A stretch of DNA of 64,000 bases from an uncultured Bacteroidales bacterium. Its GTDB lineage: Bacteria > Bacteroidota > Bacteroidia > Bacteroidales > UBA932. The translations under genes and the position numbers were made by a program. The stretch covers positions 1 to 64,000 of the forward strand of contig CALVDL010000010.1 in NCBI GenBank assembly GCA_944326305.1, read 5' to 3'. Below the pieces are notes generated by a model. The model was not told where the DNA came from and ran no database searches. It worked only from the letters and a program-made list of their open reading frames with translations. How positions within the stretch are numbered: position 1 is the first letter of the stretch; each line of letters starts with the position of its first letter. Below, in pieces: positions 16,717 to 27,300 of this stretch.

Positions 16717-16812
16717 AAGTTTGCCGGGAATAGAGGGAAAATATAGATTGCGGCAAGTTTTATTTAAGAAACTTTGCCGGAGTTAGAAAAAACATAACTT
16801 TGCGGCAAAGTT
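16717..16812. promoter_or_regulatory. Cluster of AACTTTGCCGG-like repeats upstream of the first PUL operon
   Basis: Four related motifs occur within 96 bases: AAGTTTGCCGG (16717-16727), an inverted-looking TTGCGGCAAGTTT (16748-16760), AAACTTTGCCGG (16769-16780), and the 17-bp perfect palindrome AACTTTGCGGCAAAGTT (16796-16812). The gap separates the MBL-fold gene from the PKD-led operon, both on the minus strand. Repeated palindromic half-sites suggest an operator array or a sigma-dependent promoter region. The binding protein is unknown. Confidence 0.5.
16773..16802 (+). promoter_or_regulatory. Candidate plus-strand promoter with no annotated gene
   Basis: TTTG (16773-16776), an 18-base gap and TAACTTTG (16795-16802) match the Bacteroidota -33/-7 pattern. 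Transcription would run right and antisense into the 3' end of the MBL-fold gene, where no plus-strand coding sequence is evident. The match overlaps the repeat cluster, so it may be fortuitous. A small or antisense RNA is possible. Confidence 0.3.
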
Positions 16813-16914
16813 TAATAGGAATATGTGATAAACAAGGAAGAGGAATTGAATCTGAGGACAAGAAGACAGACGTTCTATCGTCCATAATCACGGATGTTAT
16901 TACAGCAGAAGATC

Positions 16915-18147
16915 TCATTTCCCCGAAATAGAGGAAGAATATATTACATTCATGGTCCTGACGTCAAGGACGAATATCTGATATCTTTCCCCGCCGGGAT
17001 AGACGCGGACTACTATATGTCCGGCCGGTTTGAAGTGTTTCCACAGAGCTTCGCCCAAATCCTTCCTGGATGATTCTGACGTGATATAGAATTCTTTCTT
17101 TTCAGGATAATTGCACAGGGGATCTGTCATCCTGACCATTGTGGCTTTGTAAGGATGTTCCCTGTGGCATGCGGGAATGATGAATACTTCAGGATCTGCG
17201 GCGGCTATAAGTTTCATATTTACTGCATCAGTCGCGGCATGATGGTCACATTTCATGACTGTTATCTTGCCGCAGACATCAGAGACATATGATTCGAAGT
17301 CACGTTCAAGTGATTTATACAGAGGAAAATTCCCGCCAGGAATATCACCGCAGTTGTAGTAGGAGAAGTCCCCGTATCGTATCCTGAATCCGCAGCTGTT
17401 CATGTTTTCATCGAATAGTTCAGGGTCTCCAGAGAACATGGGTTTTGTTTTTTCTCCTTTGCCTGTCCAGACGATTCCGTTGGCACACAGGTTCCTTACC
17501 TCAAACAGTTTTTTATATTTCCCCGGGTTGTGTCTCAGTATGAACTGCTTGCGGGAACCGACTTTGAATTTTTCCATTTCCATCCCTCTGCTACGGTGGA
17601 ATTCCGTGAACTTGAAATACTCATCGAGGATATCGCATTCATCATGTATCTTCTGTCTGGACGGGAATCCGTATTCAGGGAAATCCCTGTCGACAAGAGT
17701 ACCGAACTTTATATTGTCCCCGACATATAAAAGACCGGAAAGGCCGTATCCATGTTCTCCTGTAATCATGTTGCGCCTGCTTCCTATATGGTCGGCATGG
17801 AAATGGCTCAAGAGGGCATAGTCAATGCATTCCGGAGCGGGAGAGAATCTGCTGATATAGTTGCAGATCCTTTCCCCGGCCGTTTCCTCTGAATCCGGGA
17901 TTGCATGATACCACCATTTGGAGCCTTCCGGCAAACCTATATCTCCGGCATCGACCAGCCATGTGGTACCGTCCGGCAGAATCATGAAGACACAGTCTCC
18001 CTGGCCGGTAGCGATATGGTGGATGTCCATGTATCCTTCATGCCAGGGAGGGAGTCCTTCATTTCTGCCGCCCGTTTGGACTGGCCGGGACAGTGCGCTG
18101 AAGCAGGCAATGCACCAGCAGATTACAAGAAAAAACAGCCTGCACAT
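16915..18147 (-). CDS. Secreted metallo-beta-lactamase-fold protein (ComEC/Rec2 C-domain-like)
   Basis: The frame opens with TTG at 18156, but the ATG five bases after the nucleoside-hydrolase stop is preferred (410 residues). A hydrophobic signal segment (about 3-20) is followed by an MBL domain: MDIHHIATGQGDCVFMILPD resembles the DVGQGD opening of ComEC-like domains, WLVDAGD follows, and the metal site HFHADH is at 115-120. Later candidate metal ligands are in YYNCGDIPGG and MKCDHHAATD. ComEC-like MBL domains include nucleases and phosphodiesterases. Located last in an operon with a nucleoside hydrolase and a phosphoesterase, it could cut extracellular polynucleotides or another phosphodiester. 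That activity is inference. Confidence 0.7.
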   Translation of the reverse strand: MCRLFFLVICWCIACFSALSRPVQTGGRNEGLPPWHEGYMDIHHIATGQGDCVFMILPDGTTWLVDAGDIGLPEGSKWWYHAIPDSEETAGERICNYISRFSPAPECIDYALLSHFHADHIGSRRNMITGEHGYGLSGLLYVGDNIKFGTLVDRDFPEYGFPSRQKIHDECDILDEYFKFTEFHRSRGMEMEKFKVGSRKQFILRHNPGKYKKLFEVRNLCANGIVWTGKGEKTKPMFSGDPELFDENMNSCGFRIRYGDFSYYNCGDIPGGNFPLYKSLERDFESYVSDVCGKITVMKCDHHAATDAVNMKLIAAADPEVFIIPACHREHPYKATMVRMTDPLCNYPEKKEFYITSESSRKDLGEALWKHFKPAGHIVVRVYPGGERYQIFVLDVRTMNVIYSSSISGK

Positions 18148-18152
18148 TATTT

Positions 18153-19220
18153 TCAATCTATTTCGTCAACTATATATTTCTTCAATGTTTCTGCCTGTTG
18201 TTCTGTAAGGGTCAGGACATAGTGGGCGTTGTGTTTTGTAACTTTTCTTGCTCTGCTGTCCCCTGCCGGGAAAAAATGGTTGAATCCATTTTCATCAAGG
18301 GTGATAGTACCTGGGACACTATGTCCGAACATTGATGGGTCAAGGACATATGCCATAGCCAGTATATCCCAGCTGGGCCGGTCATAAGGCATTTTATTGT
18401 AAGCCTTATATGCATCGAAGACTGGTCCTGTTTTCTGTTCGGCAACGCTTCCTGGGTACATGACCATCTTTCCTATCTCGAACGGATTCTGGTATATCTT
18501 CGTAGGCCATTTGTCCAGGACCTTTTTCATGGCAGGAATATCGTTTGCCACGTTGAATTCACATCTTTTCTTTGTCTTGTCAAATAGGGTTTCCCGTGTC
18601 CCGTTGACTGTAATGGTATCCTGTTTCCCATAGCTTCCTGCCATCAATGAGAGATATTTCACTTTTTTTGCAACAAGCTCCTGCCCGTCCAGACGACTGT
18701 ATTCGTCCGGCTTGCTGTCAAGAAGCTGGGCCAGTGTAGTGCCGAACCCCAATGAAACTATTACTACTGACCGGTTCTTGCTTTCAGACAGAATCTTCCT
18801 GTACATACTGACAGATTCAGGATAGCCGGACTGGTAATTCCCGGACCTGTTATAGGCTGGCCTTCCATTTTCTGCGGTCTTTTCCACCGGGCTGCCTGTG
18901 TAGTCCCTGTATTCTGAATTACTGACCGGTGTGGCACAGCATGAGACCGGGATATCCGGATAGCCATACCAGGTATTCAGGATATCGATGAACTCTGGGG
19001 CGGTCTTGCTTTCCTTGTGGTTGCTTATCATCAGGATGTCAATGTCCCCATTGCCGGAAGCCTTGTAGGCTAATGCCAGTGACAGGGCATCATCTATATC
19101 GTTTCCCATGTCCGTTTCTATTATGACAGGCTGTTTCTCATCTGCCCTGTCCGAACATGAAATGCAGGCAGCCGATATGGCTGCGGCCGGTATTGCGAAG
19201 ATTAATCCGATGTGTTTCAT
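18153..19220 (-). CDS. Inosine-uridine-type nucleoside hydrolase, lipoprotein
   Basis: The product should cleave the N-glycosidic bond of nucleosides to give a free base and ribose. A lipobox-like CISC gives Cys22, so the enzyme is exported and anchored. The calcium-binding Asp cluster of the family is clear in ETDMGNDIDDALSLALAY (about 35-52). SNHKES and VSLGFGTTLAQLL are consistent with the fold. The length of 355 residues is typical. It is followed within five bases by the MBL-fold gene and preceded by a phosphoesterase gene 79 bases upstream. In the ribose locus described in Bacteroides thetaiotaomicron a nucleoside hydrolase is likewise linked to a SusC/SusD pair, ribokinases and a permease. 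Base preference cannot be read from sequence. Confidence 0.88.
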   Translation of the reverse strand: MKHIGLIFAIPAAAISAACISCSDRADEKQPVIIETDMGNDIDDALSLALAYKASGNGDIDILMISNHKESKTAPEFIDILNTWYGYPDIPVSCCATPVSNSEYRDYTGSPVEKTAENGRPAYNRSGNYQSGYPESVSMYRKILSESKNRSVVIVSLGFGTTLAQLLDSKPDEYSRLDGQELVAKKVKYLSLMAGSYGKQDTITVNGTRETLFDKTKKRCEFNVANDIPAMKKVLDKWPTKIYQNPFEIGKMVMYPGSVAEQKTGPVFDAYKAYNKMPYDRPSWDILAMAYVLDPSMFGHSVPGTITLDENGFNHFFPAGDSRARKVTKHNAHYVLTLTEQQAETLKKYIVDEID

Positions 19221-19299
19221 TTTTTATCCGATTAGAAACTGTAAAATGATTTATCAATATAGATTTTATTATGGAGTTCAGAAAAAATTTGCCGGGTTT

Positions 19300-21006
19300 T
19301 TAAAATCCGGTATAGTCTTTCTGTAATGTGTTTGCCGTATATATGTTCCGGTTCCCGCTGCCAGGGATTGTCTGTGTAGCCCTTATTTCCCAACCTTGTT
19401 CTATGAGAGGAGTTTCGCTGTCCGGCTTGAAATACCAGTACGGGCAGGACTCGAAGATTCTGTAGTCCGTGCTGTTTTTGTCCAGCTGGTTGAAAAAGAA
19501 AGAAGTAGCGCAGGCATTTGAGCAGGATCCGTCCGGGACTTTTTGCATGTCTCCCAATTTCACTCCGTTCTGGAAAATTTCGATATCCCAGTAGGTGTCG
19601 TCCGCATTCCATATCTGTGCGACGAAACATCCTTCAAGAGCGGGATATCCCTTTGCTGAAATGTTTGAGCTTCCCCCGGTCCCGCCGCCATACCATGTAT
19701 ATCTGTATCCGTTGTCTCCGTCATATACCTGGTTCCCGTCGTATACTCTCATCTGGAAACCTGCATCCTGACCGGTTGCCTTTGCAATCCAGTTTTTCAT
19801 GGTGGCACCGTCTATTTCATAGATGCTGTATCCGTTGGGAGAGCCGTCAAGGTTGGAGTTGCAGCTCCAGAACGCTCCGCATGCGGCAGCATGGATATGT
19901 TCATACACCGGAAGTCCGTTTTTGCATATATGATTTTCATGTACCCAGTTTTGGGAGAAGTGCCTGTGTCCGGCCAGGATATGCGCTTCATTGAACTGGG
20001 AGAGAAGCTTGAGTACATCATCATGGTGCTTGTCTGTATTGACGGAGCCCCCTCCGCTTGCCTGTCCGTTCCTGAAAGGGATATGTACACACAATATCAC
20101 CATCTTGTTTTCTTTGTCCTCGACATGCTTCAGGTCTTCTTCCAGCCATTTCATCTGCGCAGATGAAAATCCGGCATCATAGCTCCATGTCTTTCCACTG
20201 GTGCTTTTGCATATTATATTGTCCATAGATATTATATGGGCCTTGCCTATATTGAAAGAATAGTCTGTAGGGCCGAACCACGTGACAAAACTTCCGACGG
20301 CGGCATACTCTGAATTTTCGGTAGCGTTATGGTCGTGGTTTCCGATTGTCTGCCATACAGGAAGCTGCCTGCCGTTTATCTTGAAAGACATGCTCTCTTT
20401 CATTATCCCCCATACTTCGGGGGTATCATGCACTATATCTCCGAGCGTGATTGCATAAGTATTCCTGTAGTTTTCTGAGGACACATATCTGGATATGTCG
20501 GCTACGGTTTCTGTTATGAACCGGCTTGCTTCTGAGGCATTCCTGCATTGGGGGTCGGCAATGGCAATGAGGGTGAATTCATCCTCATTGCCTGTTTTCG
20601 GGGACAGGGTGAAGTCATTCCGGTTGAATCCCTTATAGTCAAATGTTCCTGTGGAATAGAATGCAGGTTGTCCGTATTCTTCGTCCAGAGCGATATTGTA
20701 CTCTGCCGGAAGGGAATAGTAGATATTCCTGCAGAACCTGCTTGCGGTCATCTGGTATACTCCATTCCCGTCGGTAACGGTATATGTATATCCGTCGGTG
20801 ACAGGTACTCCCGGTATGCCTTTCCCTGTCTCTGAGTCTGTAATTACTCCGGCGGCATTGGTGCCGTCCATTATAGGGGTTCCGTTTATTTCCTGGGGCC
20901 TCTCCGTTCCTGGCTCTTTGCCGTCCTGTCCCGAGGGGCCGTCTTTTTCGCAGGCTGCCACCGACAGGATGACAGCCATTGCGAAACAATAATACCTATT
21001 CATCAT
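19300..21006 (-). CDS. Calcineurin-like phosphoesterase lipoprotein with N- and C-terminal accessory domains
   Basis: The 568-residue product has a lipobox (SVAAC, Cys19) and an N-terminal carboxypeptidase-regulatory-like beta domain (about 50-135, MetallophosN type). A metallophosphatase core follows, with IADPQ (149-153), LGDIVHD (188-194), GNHDHN (222-227), CVHIP (306-310) and AGHRH (345-349). A C-terminal beta domain (about 385-568) has YRYTWYGGGTGG. These residues form a two-metal phosphoesterase site. The ATG overlaps the preceding gene by 11 bases, so translation is coupled. Within a ribose/nucleoside operon the simplest role is dephosphorylation of nucleotides before nucleoside cleavage. 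The family also includes lipid and sugar phosphatases, so substrate is inferred. Confidence 0.85.
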   Translation of the reverse strand: MMNRYYCFAMAVILSVAACEKDGPSGQDGKEPGTERPQEINGTPIMDGTNAAGVITDSETGKGIPGVPVTDGYTYTVTDGNGVYQMTASRFCRNIYYSLPAEYNIALDEEYGQPAFYSTGTFDYKGFNRNDFTLSPKTGNEDEFTLIAIADPQCRNASEASRFITETVADISRYVSSENYRNTYAITLGDIVHDTPEVWGIMKESMSFKINGRQLPVWQTIGNHDHNATENSEYAAVGSFVTWFGPTDYSFNIGKAHIISMDNIICKSTSGKTWSYDAGFSSAQMKWLEEDLKHVEDKENKMVILCVHIPFRNGQASGGGSVNTDKHHDDVLKLLSQFNEAHILAGHRHFSQNWVHENHICKNGLPVYEHIHAAACGAFWSCNSNLDGSPNGYSIYEIDGATMKNWIAKATGQDAGFQMRVYDGNQVYDGDNGYRYTWYGGGTGGSSNISAKGYPALEGCFVAQIWNADDTYWDIEIFQNGVKLGDMQKVPDGSCSNACATSFFFNQLDKNSTDYRIFESCPYWYFKPDSETPLIEQGWEIRATQTIPGSGNRNIYTANTLQKDYTGF

Positions 21007-22540
21007 ATGATAATACTTCTATTTGGAAATGGTCAAGATAGAACCTGTTCTGTCCGGAAGCGGCAACGGCTCTCGTGCCTCCGATCCCTATTCTTGATGT
21101 AGGCTTGACATCTGTCAGGGTAATTGAATATTCATGCCATTCATAATCATCTTCATCCATATTGAACTGGATTTCCTGTTTCTCGGTATTGTTGTAGAAC
21201 TGGTCCAGATAACTGGTTGAAGGGTTGATTGTCGTCTCGTCAAGTACATAAACTGCCTTGGTCGGGGTGTCGAAGACATTAGTGGCTTCTTCGTTATAAT
21301 TGCAGGCCTTGAATGTAACCTTTACTGTCGCCGTCCCTTTCAGGCTGCTGAGCTCCGGCGTGACAAGAATCCCGAGCTTGCTGCTCGCCCCGAGTTTCAC
21401 CATTCCGGGCCTTACGCACAATGATCCGGTCGCCGCCCCGCTGTGTTCCAGCATCTGTCCCCAGTCTGCAAGGCTTGTAGAGCCGCGTACAGCTTTACCC
21501 AGACTGTTGAAAAGGCCGTATTCATTGTTGTACCGGCAGTAGTTGAAGTCCCCTGCTACTTCTGTAAGGCTGAATGCATTTTCTCCCGTCCGGTCTCCGG
21601 ATGGAGATGAAAATCCGGCCTGCGAACTACGGTCCTTTCTGGATATTCCGGCACAGAGGCTGACCATATCTCCGCCCCAGCAGAGCTGGTCGAAATTTTC
21701 CCTCAGGATGATGTCCCCTGGAGATGCAGATGCATCTGCGCCTATACGTATTGTGTCGTCGCCTAGGGTCGTGAATTTATAGATGTCACTTGCCGGGTTG
21801 CCTTTATCTTCGTTGTAGCAGGTTACCCGGCACCAGTAGTCCGTGGCCGGTTCAAGTCCGGAGAATACGAACCCGGGGAAGTAATCCGGCATTCTGGCGA
21901 ATGTCCTTGAGTGGAGTTCTGCCGGGAGGTCGAGGGCCACTTGCAGATCTGTAAGTGGCTCGTCTTTGAAAAGTTCTATCTTAAAGTCATAGTTAAGGTC
22001 TACGGACCTGTCGGAGAAGGCCGTCGTTGAATAATTTATGGCAAGCTGTCTTGATGATGCCCAATTGAGGGTGGCAGACGGCTTCTGGAGTACTTCGACG
22101 CTTTCATCTACGATTCCGGTACCTATCTTTACTACGCCAGGCATGTCTCCGTCCATAATCCATGACCAGTCTGAATACCTTGCCCCTGTGTAGTTGGCCC
22201 GGCCTCTGACATAAAACTTTTGCCCTTTCTTCAATGCGGAGAAAATTGCGGCATCGTTTATCGGTGCATCGGTCAGGATAATCTGTTCCGGAGGGTTGAC
22301 ATCTGTCCCGACAAGATCCTTGACGAGCTCGATTGTGAATGATGTAGCCCCAGCTGAAACCGCTGCCGTGCCGTCCCAGTATACTGACAGGTCAGTATCA
22401 TTGGAGTTAACCTCATCATATGTCATATTTACCGGGCCGGGAAGGGAGGTGTCCAGTCCGTGTTCGACTGCCTTTTCACAGGAAATCAGGCAGAGCGAGG
22501 CGGCAAGGCCGCAGAAAATAAGAGTTCTATATGTTTTCAT
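20996..22540 (-). CDS. Accessory lipoprotein with fibronectin III-like domains
   Basis: The 514-residue lipoprotein (LCLISC, Cys21) follows SusD by 15 bases. The N-terminal part (about 30-130) reads as a beta-sandwich with YWDGTAAVSAGATSFTIELV. A second Ig/FnIII-like domain (about 150-260) contains LEPATDYWCRVTCYNED. The C-terminal half (about 275-514) looks like a jelly-roll lectin-type domain ending RFYLDHFQIEVLS. No catalytic motif is evident. It occupies the place of the extra surface protein between susD and the nucleoside hydrolase in known ribose loci and probably binds substrate at the cell surface. I cannot name a family with confidence. Confidence 0.6.
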   Translation of the reverse strand: MKTYRTLIFCGLAASLCLISCEKAVEHGLDTSLPGPVNMTYDEVNSNDTDLSVYWDGTAAVSAGATSFTIELVKDLVGTDVNPPEQIILTDAPINDAAIFSALKKGQKFYVRGRANYTGARYSDWSWIMDGDMPGVVKIGTGIVDESVEVLQKPSATLNWASSRQLAINYSTTAFSDRSVDLNYDFKIELFKDEPLTDLQVALDLPAELHSRTFARMPDYFPGFVFSGLEPATDYWCRVTCYNEDKGNPASDIYKFTTLGDDTIRIGADASASPGDIILRENFDQLCWGGDMVSLCAGISRKDRSSQAGFSSPSGDRTGENAFSLTEVAGDFNYCRYNNEYGLFNSLGKAVRGSTSLADWGQMLEHSGAATGSLCVRPGMVKLGASSKLGILVTPELSSLKGTATVKVTFKACNYNEEATNVFDTPTKAVYVLDETTINPSTSYLDQFYNNTEKQEIQFNMDEDDYEWHEYSITLTDVKPTSRIGIGGTRAVAASGQNRFYLDHFQIEVLSYDE

Positions 22541-22555
22541 ATGAATATGCTTTTA

Positions 22556-24349
22556 TTATTGCCACAGGACATTTTGTTTGAGGTTATTGTTTATGTCTAT
22601 GGCCGACTGCGGTATCGGCCGCAGGTACATCTTTTCAGACCATACTCTTTTTATCTGCTCGAAAACGAGGCAATTGTCCGCATCCAGAGAAATATATGGG
22701 TTATCCGAAAGGACCAGATACTGTGTGTTGGCATCGGCCTCGGTCTGCAGCTCGACTATGCTGACGAATTTGGTTCCTCCGTCATTCAGAGCCTGGGATG
22801 TCCCCAGCGGACAGTATATGCCTCTCCACGGCCTTTCAATCAGATGTCCCAGATGCCATCTCATCAGATCCTGGTAGCGCAGGTTTTCCATATACAGTTC
22901 AATACCTCTTTCCCTCCGTATTTCAAGAAGCCATTTGTCAGAGACCGTATTGTCAAAATACTGGATCAGATACGGATCACTGTCCGCCGGTACTGCCGGA
23001 TTTACTCCCGCGCGTTTTCTCAGGATTGCTATTGTGCTGTTCCAGTCTGTTTCGGTGAACTCGCCCAGTTCGGCCTTGGCTTCTGCATAGTTGAGCAGTA
23101 CTTCTGCATAACGCATGACAGGTATGGAATTATAGCTTGTCGAGGTGCTTTCAAGGGAGCTGTCATCCAGGTTGAACTTGATAATCTGGTATCCGGTGCG
23201 TGTGACATTGAAATTCGGGACCGCTTCTGACATGACCCCGTTCTGCAGTTTGGTGTAGGTCGGGGTGATGATAGTCTGTGCTATTCGGGCATCCCTGTCT
23301 GCCGACAGTTCCTCCGTGTAGGTTCGGGTCTTATAGCCGGGGTCGTCAGTGTACCGGCTCCCGTCTTTATTCAGGTAAGTATTCAGAAAATCTTTTGTCA
23401 TGGACCAGCAGCTTCCTGCCGTACTTGAGTTGAAATACCATGTAGTAGGATGCATTGCCACGCCGTTTATATACTCTCTTGCCCATAGGATTTCGCTGTA
23501 GTCAACCTTTTCTGTAGTGAATATTTTCCTGTATTGGGTGTTGAGGTTAGCGGCATCGTCGACGATATGATAAAGATTGCTCCCCATTACGAAATTGCAG
23601 GATTCTATACATTCCCTCAGGAAATCTTCCGGGGTTTCATATTCATTGGTCCATGCCTTCTGTGTGCTCGGGTCTACGGTATGGTATTTCCTGTATGTGC
23701 CTTCGTACAGGCAGACCCGGGCCTTGAATGCATTGGCGATATACCCGTTGATGACGCCGTGATTCACATATTTGCTGTCTATAGAGCAGTATTCCGCAGC
23801 ATATTTGAGATCTTCAAGAATCTGGTGCATGACATATTCTCTGGAATCCTGTGTCTTGTAGAGCTGTTCATTGTCTTCCGGGTCTATCGGTTCGGAATAC
23901 CACGGAACAGCACCGAACGTCTTTACTTTTTCGAAATACAGCCATGCCCTCCAGAATCTTCCTACACCCTCATAATGATTGAGAGTTTCATCGTCCACTC
24001 CTGGGGTCTCACGCATGTGCTTGAGGAAATAATTGACATTATATATGCCTTTCCAGTCTGAATTTGACCAGCCTGTCTGGTCATTCGGAGTCCAGCTGTC
24101 GGTAAAAAAGCTGCTCTGGCTGATCCGCGCCACGTAATCCGCATCGCCGTCTCCATATGTGAGTGATGCGACTGACGGTGTGTAGCTGTTCAGGAAACCG
24201 TTGGCATACGTAACCAGGGAATTCTCGTTATAGAACCACTCGTCTGCCAATATTTCTGACGGGCTGGTCTTTTCAAGGAAGTCGGAACATGACATGATTA
24301 CAGGTCCAAGTCCGATTAACAGTGTGTATTTCAATATGTTCCTTTTCAT
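22556..24349 (-). CDS. SusD/RagB-family lipoprotein of the ribose/nucleoside locus
   Basis: The 597-residue surface lipoprotein (VIMSC, Cys21) shows the N-terminal SusD start FLEKTSPSEIL. It has YRAWLYFEKVKTFGAVPWY, typical of the SusD helical core, and ends with YLRPIPQSAIDINNNL. The segment YAEVLLNYAEAKAELGEF is the usual C-terminal helix pair. It starts 19 bases after the SusC stop. Its position between a ribokinase/permease block and a nucleoside hydrolase suggests binding of ribose-containing oligomers, nucleosides or nucleotides. Confidence 0.94.
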   Translation of the reverse strand: MKRNILKYTLLIGLGPVIMSCSDFLEKTSPSEILADEWFYNENSLVTYANGFLNSYTPSVASLTYGDGDADYVARISQSSFFTDSWTPNDQTGWSNSDWKGIYNVNYFLKHMRETPGVDDETLNHYEGVGRFWRAWLYFEKVKTFGAVPWYSEPIDPEDNEQLYKTQDSREYVMHQILEDLKYAAEYCSIDSKYVNHGVINGYIANAFKARVCLYEGTYRKYHTVDPSTQKAWTNEYETPEDFLRECIESCNFVMGSNLYHIVDDAANLNTQYRKIFTTEKVDYSEILWAREYINGVAMHPTTWYFNSSTAGSCWSMTKDFLNTYLNKDGSRYTDDPGYKTRTYTEELSADRDARIAQTIITPTYTKLQNGVMSEAVPNFNVTRTGYQIIKFNLDDSSLESTSTSYNSIPVMRYAEVLLNYAEAKAELGEFTETDWNSTIAILRKRAGVNPAVPADSDPYLIQYFDNTVSDKWLLEIRRERGIELYMENLRYQDLMRWHLGHLIERPWRGIYCPLGTSQALNDGGTKFVSIVELQTEADANTQYLVLSDNPYISLDADNCLVFEQIKRVWSEKMYLRPIPQSAIDINNNLKQNVLWQ

Positions 24350-24368
24350 TTTCTGTGCCTCCGTTCTA

Positions 24369-27300
24369 TTAGAATGTCAGATTTATACCCAAGGTCATCG
24401 ACTTGAGCATAGGGTAGCTTGTCCCGTCTACTTTGCTGTTTGCATTGTATACTCCATTGAGATCTGAATCCCCGGCCTGAATGACCTCCGGGTCGAATGC
24501 TGTGGTCCATTTCCTCATAGGGGTGAATGTAAACAGATTGTCGCCTGAAAGGTATATCCGAAGGTTTTCAAGTCCTATCCTGCGGATAAGTTTTTTCGGG
24601 AATGTATAGTCGATAGTTATGTTTTTCAGCCTGCAGTATGAGGCATCTACAAGAAATCTGTCATTGGCTACTTTTGAGAGCGTCCCTTTTGTGTCGGTAC
24701 ACAGATATGATGCAGCCTTGGGCCAGAAAGCATTCGGGTCCGGGTTCTCTTCTGTCCACTGGTTCCCGATCTGGGAAGTCGGAATCATTGAATAAGGACG
24801 GGCGTATTTGCCGTAGAACATACCTGTATTGATGCCGGGATACCAGTCTCTCTGTCCTACTCCCTGGAAAAACAGGCTGAGTCCTATGCCGTTCCAAGAT
24901 GCGTTGAGGTTGATTCCATAGCTGTATCTCGGGTTGGTGTTGCCTATGATTTTCATATCTCCCGGATCATCCGCTGTGTTTTTCCCATAATTGATGAATT
25001 TATCACCATTGACATCTTCAAATTTGAGGTCTCCCGGTTCAAACCTGTTCCCCCGGCGGTTCTGTGTAAAGAATGTGCTCTGGTCGGCTGATGTCGCAAC
25101 ATCATTTTCATCGGCGAAAAGCCCCACTACATGCAGTCCCCATATTTCACCGAGCTCCATGCCTTCGTAGTAGTCGGTCAATGACCTGGTCTCATTGTTG
25201 TATCTGTCAATGAACGAGCGGCTGTCCCATACCATGGCCTTAATGCCATATGAGAAGTCCCGGCCTCCTGCCTTGAACGAATCTCTCCAGCCTATGCTTA
25301 GTTCCCACCCTCTGGTGCTCATGTCGGCATAGTTGCCTTTAGGCGCATCGTTGCCGTATACGGCCGGCAGGGTTTTCCCTATGGTGAACATGTCGGTGGT
25401 CTTGCGCAGATAATAGTCGCCCACGATTGACAGCCTGTAATTGAACAGATCTATGTCAAGCCCGACATCATAGGTGGTCGCCCGCTCCCATGTCAGCTCA
25501 TTGGGTATTGGTGTCGGGGCATTGGTGATAGGAACCTGTTCCCCGTCTATATATATTGAGGATGTGTTTATCGCCATGCTCTGCTGGTAGGCGTAAGGGC
25601 TGACGGCTCCGTTCCCTAACGAGCCTGCCGATAATCTGATTTTCAGGTTGTCAAGCCAAGATTTTGACCAGTCCATGAACTTTTCCCCGGAAAGCCTCCA
25701 TCCCAATGAGGCCGAAGGGAAGAATCCCCAGCGCGAATTTACAGGGAATTTTGAGCTGCCGTCATATCTTCCGCTGACTTCAATAAGATACTTGTCGTTG
25801 AAATTGTAATTGATTCTGCCGAAGAATCCTACGAAAGACCACGATTTGCTGCCGTAGTCATCAATATAATATACATCGGCTTTCGTGAGGTCGAAATTCG
25901 GTTTGTCTTCCCGGAACAGGTTCCTTTCAAGAGCTACGGTACCTATGTCTTTCGAATTCTCGATATTGTATCCTGCCGTGACTTTTAAAGAATGTTTTTC
26001 CCCCAGTTTCGGAGTGTAGGTGAAAAAGCCGTCTTCTTTAATGTACTCATGCCTTTGCCATAATTCCTCATAAGAGTCCCATGCCGGGCGGGAAGAAGGG
26101 AGGTCCGGGCCATTTTTGAATGCGTATATATTCGTTTTTCTGTCGCGTTTTGAACTGTTGAACGCGTATGAGAAACTGGTGGTGAATTCGAGTACTCCCG
26201 GCAGAATGTGGAATGTGTTGGTAAGGGTTTCCCCTAGCTTGAAATCTTCATTCAGCTGGTAGCTCAGTCCTGTCTTGAATGCAGAATAACCTACACATAC
26301 GGCTGCATCGGTGAAGCTCCCGTCGGGATTGTAAGGGATAGTGACCGGGAAGGCCTGATGTTCAATCTGGCCTTTTACGCTCTGCTCGATCTGAAATAAG
26401 ACAGGCTGTTTATAGTATGACCTGTAGAATACCAGGTCGTTGCTCATTGTCCACCATTTGGTGATTTTTGCCGTTATCTTTGCATGCGCATTGGCTTTCC
26501 AGTAATGGTCGAATTCAGTATTGTATATTCCTTTCTGGTCAAAATAACGCCCGGAAAGGTAGAATTGTATCTTGTCTGTCCCTCCACTTATATTCAGGCT
26601 GTGCTGGTGGTTGTAGGTCACGTCTTTATACATGAGGTCAAACCAGTCTGTCTGCCCGTAATACTGGTATCTCCCGTCTTCTCCGACACCTACAGGTACA
26701 TGGTAGTTCTCGTATGACGGGTCAAGATACCTTCGTTTCAGCTCCTGAAACCAAGAGTCGGAATAAGGGAACAGATTGTTGAAACCTGTAGGGGGCACTC
26801 CGTAACATCCTTCGTAATGGTCCAGGGTCGCTTGTGTCCAGTAGACGGGGTCAGTGACAAAATCGTAGTCTACAGTATTTGAAAGCAGGCTGACCGAACC
26901 GTTATAGGAAACTTTGACCTTTCCGGAGGTTGGGTTCTTTGTCGTCACCAGTATGACGCCGAATGCTCCACGGGCTCCATATATTGCACATGATGAAGCA
27001 TCTTTTAGGACAGTGATGGTCTCTATGTCTTCAGGAATGACGTTGTCCAGGCTGGACTCGACCCCGTCTACCAAAACAAGGGAAGAACCTCCGGAGCCGA
27101 TACTCTGGCTGGCGCCCCTGATGTTTAGTGTCGCACCGTGGTTTGGCTTTCCGTCAGCGAATTCAAGAGTGAGGCCCGGAATCTGTCCTTGAAGCGATCT
27201 TACTGCACCTGAATATGAATTTGTTTTAAGGTCTCCTCCTTTGACTTGTTCTACCGCTCCCACAAGATCTTTCCTTTTCTGTGTTCCATATCCGACCACT

